NCBI GenBank assembly: GCA_963702195.1
Contig: OY969725.1
Location: forward strand, 1,984,001 to 2,048,000
Source: AC-56 sp963702195
GTDB taxonomy: Bacteria; Actinomycetota; Thermoleophilia; Solirubrobacterales; 70-9
DNA length: 64,000 nt
Reading direction: 5' to 3'
Numbering within the stretch: the stretch's first letter is position 1; each line of letters starts with the position of its first letter. The notes beneath the pieces were generated by a model. The model was not told where the DNA came from. It ran no database searches and saw only the letters and a list, made by a program, of their open reading frames with translations. Shown here in pieces: positions 59,145 to 64,000 of this stretch. A program made the translations under genes and the position numbers.

Positions 59145-60052
59145 GGGATGAGCGTAGTGCCCTCCTCCGGGGCCCTGAGCGACGTCCGCGCGTAGCGGCC
59201 CGCCGCGTCGACGCGCACGTAGCCCAGGAGCTCCAGCCGCGCCAGACCCACCGCCGCGTCGGCAGCGCCCATGCACCCGGCGGCCGCCGCCGCGTCAGGG
59301 GTGGAGGCTCCCCCCTCCACCGCGCCGATCAGGCGCGCGAGATCCGGCTCCAGCGAGGGGCCGATGTCACGTGCGGTCTGGACGCCCACGCCCAGCATCC
59401 GATCGAGGACGTCCTGGGCATTGCGGATCACGGCCGCCCCGTCCGCGAGCAGCCCGTTCGTCCCCTGCGCGACGCGGGTCGTGACCCGTCCCGGTACCGC
59501 GCCCACCTCCCGCCCGAGCTTGGAGGCCCGCTCGGCGGTGATCAGCGAGCCGGAGGGCTGCGCCGCTTCGACGACCACGGTGATCGTTCCCAGCGCCGCC
59601 ATGATCCGGTTGCGCCGGGGAAAGCAACCCCGACCCGGCACGGTTCCCGCCGGCATCTCGGACACGACCGCGCCGGTCGACACGATCCGGTGATAGAGGC
59701 GCCGCTCGCTGCGGGGGTAGACGACGTCCGGGCCGCCGCCGAGCACGGCGACCGTCGCGCCGCCGGCCTCCAGGGCACCGCGGTGGGCGGAAGCATCGAT
59801 GCCGAGCGCCATCCCGCTCACGACCACGAGCCCGGCGCCGGCGAGCAGATGGGCAAGCTCCTCCGCCACTGCGAGCCCATAGGAGCTCGGATGCCGCGAG
59901 CCGACGATCGTCACCGCCCGGTCCCTGACGATCCCTCGAACCAGCTCCTCGTCGCCGAGCCCGTGGAGGGCGGCGGGCGCGTCGTCGAGCTCGTCGAGGA
60001 GCGCGGGGTATCCCTCCCCGCCGCGCGGCAGGACCCAGCGCTCCCCGCTCAT
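59141..60052 (-). CDS. dprA: DNA-processing protein DprA (303 aa)
   Basis: Rossmann-type DprA core: VTIVGSRHPSSYGLAVAEELAHLLAGAGLVVVSGMALGIDASAHRGAL, GCFPRRNRIMAALG and EAAQPSGSLITAERASKLGREVGAVPG. It loads RecA on incoming single-stranded DNA in natural transformation. A C-terminal winged-helix region covers ~240-300. ATG 60052 overlaps the comM stop. Confidence 0.94.
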   Translation of the reverse strand: MSGERWVLPRGGEGYPALLDELDDAPAALHGLGDEELVRGIVRDRAVTIVGSRHPSSYGLAVAEELAHLLAGAGLVVVSGMALGIDASAHRGALEAGGATVAVLGGGPDVVYPRSERRLYHRIVSTGAVVSEMPAGTVPGRGCFPRRNRIMAALGTITVVVEAAQPSGSLITAERASKLGREVGAVPGRVTTRVAQGTNGLLADGAAVIRNAQDVLDRMLGVGVQTARDIGPSLEPDLARLIGAVEGGASTPDAAAAAGCMGAADAAVGLARLELLGYVRVDAAGRYARTSLRAPEEGTTLIP

Positions 60053-61554
60053 TCCGACCCTCGCCGGCGCAGGCTGATGGCCCGAGCGACGTGCTCGCCG
60101 CGGATCTCGTCGGAGCCCGCGAGGTCGGCGATCGTGCGCGACACCCGCAGAACGCGGTCATGGCCCCTGCCGCTGAGTCGCAGCTGAGCGTGGCCCTGGG
60201 CGAGCGTTCGGCGCGCATCGCCGGTGAGTGCGCTCGCATCGCGCAGCTCGGCGAGCGCCATGTCCGAGTTGCAGCGGCCCGGCCCGAGCCTGCGCTCCTG
60301 GCGCTCTCGCGCGGCGATCACCCGCTCGCGAACGGCCGCCGAGTCGGCCGTCGCTCCAGTCCCCATCTCCTCGGCGGTCGGCGGCTCGACGGCCACGGAG
60401 ATGTCGATGCGGTCGGCGAGAGCGCCGCTCAGCTTCGCCCGGTAGCGGCGCGCCGACACCGGGCGGCACTCGCATTCGCCCGATTCCTCGCCGCGCCCGC
60501 ACGGGCACGGGTTCGAGGCCGCGACGAGCATGAAGCGGCACGGAAGCTCGACCGCTCCGCGCGCGCGCGTGATCGCGACGCGGCCCTCCTCGAGCGGCTG
60601 GCGTAGAGCCTCGAGTGCCTGGCGCGAGAACTCGCCGAGCTCGTCCAGGAACAGGACGCCGCGGTGCGCCAGCGTGACCTCGCCCGGGCGCGGCGGCGAG
60701 CCGCCGCCCACGAGGCCCGCCGTCGAGACGGTGTGGTGTGGCGCCCGGAACGGGCGCCGGGTCGAGATCCCACCATTGGCGAGGCGCCCGCACGCGCTCG
60801 CGATCCGCAGCACCTCCATGGCGTCCGGGCGGGTGAGCGGCGGCAGGATCGACGGCAGCCGCCGTGCCGCAAGCGACTTGCCCGCGCCCGGCGGCCCGAC
60901 GATGAGCAGGCTGTGACCGCCCGCCGCGGCGATCTCCAGCGCATCGCGCAGGTAGGGCTGTCCGCGAAGGTCGGAGAGATCGGGCCCGGCGGGCGAGGCG
61001 CCGTTCAGGCTGAGCTCTGCCGGAGGCGGAGGGGGTGGCTCCTCGACCGTGTCGAGGTGGCGCAGCTGCTCGAGGCGCTCCATCGGGATCACCCTTGGCC
61101 CCTGCGGGAGGGCGGCCTCCGGGCCATTGGCGACCGGCACGATCATGGCGCGGGCCTCGAGTTGCCCCGCCTCCTCGGCCATCGCCAGCGTCCCGGGCAC
61201 CGGCCTGATCGATCCGTCGAGCGCCAGCTCCCCCGCGAGGACGACGCCCTCGAGGCGCTCAGCCGGAAGCTGGTCCGAGGCGACGAGGAGGCCGGCCGCG
61301 ATCGCCAGGTCGAAGCTCGGGCCCGCCTTCCGCAGGTCCGCCGGAGCGAGGTTTGCCGTGATCCGGTGGCCCGGGAAGTCGAAGCCCGAGTTCTCGAGCG
61401 CGGAGCGCACCCGCTCCCGGGACTCGCGCACCGCGGCGTCCGGCAGGCCGACCAGTGAGAACGTGGGCAGGCCGTACGAGCAGATGTCCACCTCGACGCA
61501 CACCTCGCGCACCTCGACGCCGAGCAAGCTGAAGGTCCGGGTGGTCGCCAGCAC
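60049..61554 (-). CDS. comM: ComM/YifB-family Mg-chelatase-like AAA protein (501 aa)
   Basis: N-terminal ChlI domain (DICSYGLPTFSLVGLPDAAVRESRERVRSAL), Walker A GPPGAGKS, LFLDELGEFSRQALEALRQPLEEG, zinc cysteines NPCPCG...ECECRP, and the C-terminal Mg_chelatase_C ending HDRVLRVSRTIADLAGSDEI. ComM is a hexameric helicase that promotes branch migration in transformation. GTG 61554 is the start that gives the conserved N-terminus. Confidence 0.93.
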   Translation of the reverse strand: MLATTRTFSLLGVEVREVCVEVDICSYGLPTFSLVGLPDAAVRESRERVRSALENSGFDFPGHRITANLAPADLRKAGPSFDLAIAAGLLVASDQLPAERLEGVVLAGELALDGSIRPVPGTLAMAEEAGQLEARAMIVPVANGPEAALPQGPRVIPMERLEQLRHLDTVEEPPPPPPAELSLNGASPAGPDLSDLRGQPYLRDALEIAAAGGHSLLIVGPPGAGKSLAARRLPSILPPLTRPDAMEVLRIASACGRLANGGISTRRPFRAPHHTVSTAGLVGGGSPPRPGEVTLAHRGVLFLDELGEFSRQALEALRQPLEEGRVAITRARGAVELPCRFMLVAASNPCPCGRGEESGECECRPVSARRYRAKLSGALADRIDISVAVEPPTAEEMGTGATADSAAVRERVIAARERQERRLGPGRCNSDMALAELRDASALTGDARRTLAQGHAQLRLSGRGHDRVLRVSRTIADLAGSDEIRGEHVARAISLRRRGSE

Positions 61555-61660
61555 GACGGCGACGCTAGGGGCCGAGTTTTCGCGGGTGGTACGCCGGTTG
61601 TGCCGGATTCGTGACGATCGGCGCGCCACACGCGCAGCGGCGCCTCCTAGCGTGCCCCAC

Positions 61661-62047
61661 ATGCCGAGCACCCGCATGCAGCTGGGAAGGCACGCCGAGA
61701 CCCTCGTGGCCGCACGGCTGTCACGGTCCGGCATGCGGATCGTCGCGCGCAACCAGCGGACGAGCGAGGTCCCCGGAGAGATCGACCTGATCGCACTCGA
61801 CGGGCGGGAGCTCGTCTTCGTGGAGGTGAAGGCGCTCAGCGCGGGCGCTGTGGCCGGCCCCGAGCGCCCGGTGCTGGCCGTCGGCTGGCGGAAGCAGCGA
61901 AAGCTCCGCTCGCTGGCAATCGCGTGGCTCTCCGACCACGATGGCTTCGTGCCAGCGCACGACGCGCTGCGCTTCGACGTGATCGGAGTGCGGATCGACG
62001 CCGCCGGCCGCGCCGTCGACTGGGAGCACGTGCGGGCGGCGTTCTAG
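61661..62047 (+). CDS. yraN: UPF0102/YraN nuclease-fold protein (128 aa)
   Basis: GRHAETLVAARLSRSGMRIVARNQRTSEVPGEIDLIALDGRELVFVEVK contains the PD-(D/E)xK-like GEID and EVK residues of the Holliday-junction-resolvase-like UPF0102 family. ATG 61661. It is transcribed against its usual partners (rnhB, comM, dprA), so a local inversion has occurred in this lineage. Confidence 0.9.
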   Translation: MPSTRMQLGRHAETLVAARLSRSGMRIVARNQRTSEVPGEIDLIALDGRELVFVEVKALSAGAVAGPERPVLAVGWRKQRKLRSLAIAWLSDHDGFVPAHDALRFDVIGVRIDAAGRAVDWEHVRAAF

Positions 62048-62052
62048 GGCCG

Positions 62053-63123
62053 CTACCCCTCGAAGCGCTGGATGTCCCGGACCTCCTCCCTCACTGCCGC
62101 CGTTGTTTCGTCGTCCAGTTGCTCGAACGGGTCCAGCTCCACCTCGACCGCCCCGCCCTTCCGTCGCATGCTCCACGTCCCCACCGCCACCCCGTCCACG
62201 ATGATCGTCGGCCGGATCAGTCCCCCGCCGGGCATCACCGCCGGCCACCTCTCCGGCGCGGCGATGAAATCGCGGTCGCGGTGGCCCATCAGGTAGTTGT
62301 CCCAGGCCGGCAGCAGGCGGACGATGCGGTCGCGCGGTCGGCGGGCGGCGCCGCGCAGCATCCATGCTCGGTGCTCGCCCACCCGCACCTCGGTGAGCTC
62401 GGATGAGATGCGCCCCAGCCCCGCGCGAACGTCGCGGAGCGGGAGGCCAGACCAGCCCGCGAGGTCGGCCTCCGTCGCCGGGCCGAAGGCGCGGAAGTAA
62501 CGGCGGGTGAGCTCGGTGACCGCCGCGTCCCGGTCGTGCGGCGGGCGCTCGCCGACCCACTCCGTGGCCAGTGCGAGCAACGTCTCCCTGCCTCGGTCGG
62601 GGCCGAGGATCGCGAGACCCTCCCCCGTCGCCAGACGGAAAAGGTGGACGCGGCGGGCAGCGTCGATCTCGATGCCGAGCCGCGCGAGCCGCTCCACGAG
62701 CTCGCTGCGACCCAGAAATCCCTCGTTCTCGAGCGCCTTCCGAATCGCGGCGAGCGCCTTGTCCTGGGTGCGGTCGTCGAGGCCGAGCTGCCCGAGGCGC
62801 CTGCGGGAGTCCGTGACCAGCCCAGCATCGAAGAGTGGCAGGACCCATAGCGCGTCCTCGGTCGCCAGCAGGTGCATCGTGCTTCGCATCGCCCAGGTGC
62901 GAACGATCGAGCGGTCCTCGATCCGCGCGCGGTCCACGTCGGCGGCGCGCAGGCGGGTGCTCCGGGCCCGAAACCCCAGCCGGCCGGCCCGCGGCTCCTG
63001 AGCCTGGATGCCCGCGCTCTCGCGCGCGATCGTCACCGGATCCCGGGCGGTCGCGGGCCGGTGGAGCAGCTGCGCGGCGGCCCGGAGCGCCGGCAGGCGC
63101 GCCGTATCGACGGTGCGGGTCAG
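62053..63123 (-). CDS. Winged-helix DNA-binding (YcaQ/AlkX-like) protein (356 aa)
   Basis: HTH_42/winged-helix superfamily: IARESAGIQAQEPRAGRLGFRARS (the IQAQ motif of DNA glycosylases such as YcaQ), VRTWAMRSTMHLLATEDALW and RLLPAWDNYLMGHRDR. Family members unhook interstrand cross-links or protect against antibiotics. No ATG/GTG/TTG lies at the expected place; CTG 63123 in a CTGA overlap with the rnhB stop is the best candidate, otherwise the start is inside rnhB. Overlapping translation with rnhB is likely. Confidence 0.82.
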   Translation of the reverse strand: MTRTVDTARLPALRAAAQLLHRPATARDPVTIARESAGIQAQEPRAGRLGFRARSTRLRAADVDRARIEDRSIVRTWAMRSTMHLLATEDALWVLPLFDAGLVTDSRRRLGQLGLDDRTQDKALAAIRKALENEGFLGRSELVERLARLGIEIDAARRVHLFRLATGEGLAILGPDRGRETLLALATEWVGERPPHDRDAAVTELTRRYFRAFGPATEADLAGWSGLPLRDVRAGLGRISSELTEVRVGEHRAWMLRGAARRPRDRIVRLLPAWDNYLMGHRDRDFIAAPERWPAVMPGGGLIRPTIIVDGVAVGTWSMRRKGGAVEVELDPFEQLDDETTAAVREEVRDIQRFEG

Positions 63124-63848
63124 GGCAGCTCTAGCTGCGAGTACGCGATCGACTGGAACGAGCGGCGGTGAAGGCCCGACGGGCCGTGCTCGATGATCGC
63201 GGCCCGGTGCTCCGGGGTCGAGTAGCCGACGTTGCCGGCGAAGCCGAACTGCGGGTAGGCGACGTCGATGCTGCACATGTAGCGGTCGCGCGTGACCTTC
63301 GCGATCACCGACGCCGCGGCGATCGCCGCACTCGTCGCATCACCGTCGATGACGGCCCGGTGCTCGACCGAGCAGGAGGGAACCCGAAACCCGTCCGTGA
63401 GGCAGATCGCGCCCGGGACGGCCACCCGCTCGATGCTCCGCGCCAGCGCCGCGAGGTTCGTCACGTGGAGCCCGCGCGTGTCGATCCCCCGGACGCAGCG
63501 AACGGTCACGGCCACCCTGGTCGCCGCTCGCACCACACACGGATACAGCTCCTCGCGCTCGTCGGGGCTGCGGACCTTCGAGTCGTCGAGGTCGGAGAGG
63601 GCGCGCCGGTCGCGAAGGCTCAGGTTCTCGTAGTCGATGAGCACGGCGGCCGCGACGAGCGGGCCGGCCAGCGATCCCCGCCCGGCCTCGTCGGCTCCCG
63701 CCACGAACCGCGCGTCCAGCGATCGATCGAAGCGAAAGAGCTTCGCCGCGCGCCGCCGCCGGGCGCGGGCGCGCCGCTTCGCCACGCCCGGCGCGACAGG
63801 GGCCTCGGCCTTCGCCGCCGCTGTCGTCGCGCGCGCCATCGCGAGCAT
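63120..63848 (-). CDS. rnhB: Ribonuclease HII (242 aa)
   Basis: GADEAGRGSLAGPLVAAAVLIDYE carries the two N-terminal carboxylates. LTDGFRVP and GDATSAAIAAASVIAKVTRDRYM hold the third and fourth. It nicks RNA-DNA junctions and removes misincorporated ribonucleotides. The N-terminal ~35 residues are basic and Ala-rich (AKRRARARRRRAAKL), longer than usual. ATG 63848 or a downstream ATG. Confidence 0.93.
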   Translation of the reverse strand: MLAMARATTAAAKAEAPVAPGVAKRRARARRRRAAKLFRFDRSLDARFVAGADEAGRGSLAGPLVAAAVLIDYENLSLRDRRALSDLDDSKVRSPDEREELYPCVVRAATRVAVTVRCVRGIDTRGLHVTNLAALARSIERVAVPGAICLTDGFRVPSCSVEHRAVIDGDATSAAIAAASVIAKVTRDRYMCSIDVAYPQFGFAGNVGYSTPEHRAAIIEHGPSGLHRRSFQSIAYSQLELP

Positions 63849-63932
63849 GATGAACAAACCCTCGGGTGGATTCGGTCGCGGGCGAGACGAGCCACCGGCC
63901 TCACCCCGCAAAGACCGCGATTTCAGTCGGTC

Positions 63933-64000
63933 CTAGAGGAACCCGATCCGGTCCGGCGGCCAGTAGGTCAAGAACGCCTCGCCGATGATCCAGGCGCGGG
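63933..64000 (-). CDS. C-terminal end of probable signal peptidase I (partial)
   Basis: The final 22 residues, AWIIGEAFLTYWPPDRIGFL and the two before it, match the 'G(E/R)AF..YWPP.RIG' end of bacterial type I signal peptidases, and lepB normally precedes rnhB. Most of the gene lies outside the window, so the call rests on this short tail and synteny. Confidence 0.6.
   Translation of the reverse strand, partial: RAWIIGEAFLTYWPPDRIGFL

Overview
The window is high-GC DNA (roughly two thirds G+C by eye) with many GTG/TTG starts, 4-bp stop/start overlaps, a WhiG/FliA-type sigma factor, a wax-ester/TAG synthase, a LysRS-MprF type fusion and a lepB-rnhB-yraN-comM-dprA neighbourhood. This points to an actinobacterium, most likely class Thermoleophilia (Solirubrobacterales-like). 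The phylum is well supported; the order is an inference from gene content.

Layout. (1) 1-5.3 kb is the edge of an integrated element abutting the 3' end of a tRNA-Cys: a ribbon-helix-helix-like regulator, a zinc-ribbon/excisionase/tyrosine-integrase operon, a secreted serine protease and a lipoprotein. (2) 5.4-33.4 kb is chromosomal. It holds an FAD oxidase divergent from a large LuxR-type ATPase regulator, a FUSC transporter, hydrolases, a secreted glycosidase with an RTX-like protein, a phasin-like protein with WS/DGAT, amino-acid and DMT transporters, a lysyl-tRNA synthetase fused to an MprF-like lysyltransferase, a four-gene 2-oxoacid:ferredoxin oxidoreductase operon, PEP synthase, and a CsbD stress protein behind a SigB-like promoter. 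(3) 33.4-35.2 kb is recombination debris: a truncated GH30 gene, a methyltransferase and an integrase remnant. (4) 35.2-45.0 kb is a defense island ending at the 3' end of a tRNA-Gly. It carries a RelA/SpoT-like protein with a small partner, a GmrSD-type DUF262/DUF1524 protein, a HigBA toxin-antitoxin pair, a second integrase module, a frameshifted pPIWI-associating-nuclease gene, an EVE-domain protein and an OLD-family nuclease. (5) 45.1-64 kb is core: OsmC, RNase HI, an EF-G paralogue, a sigma factor, Xer recombinase, L,D-transpeptidase, epimerase, acyltransferase, folate cyclo-ligase-like, IlvD, ThiD, DprA, ComM, YraN, RNase HII and a LepB end.

The most interesting structure is that the two elements share one control module but carry different integrases. 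Each has the same ~120-aa regulator with an identical 18-bp inverted repeat 4 bp upstream of its start, then the same promoter layout (TTGGAC, 17-bp spacer, (T/C)ACTTA) driving a tightly overlapped operon that ends in int. Both elements sit at the 3' side of a tRNA gene. This looks like a family of integrative elements with a swappable integrase and cargo; the second carries a compact set of putative anti-phage genes.
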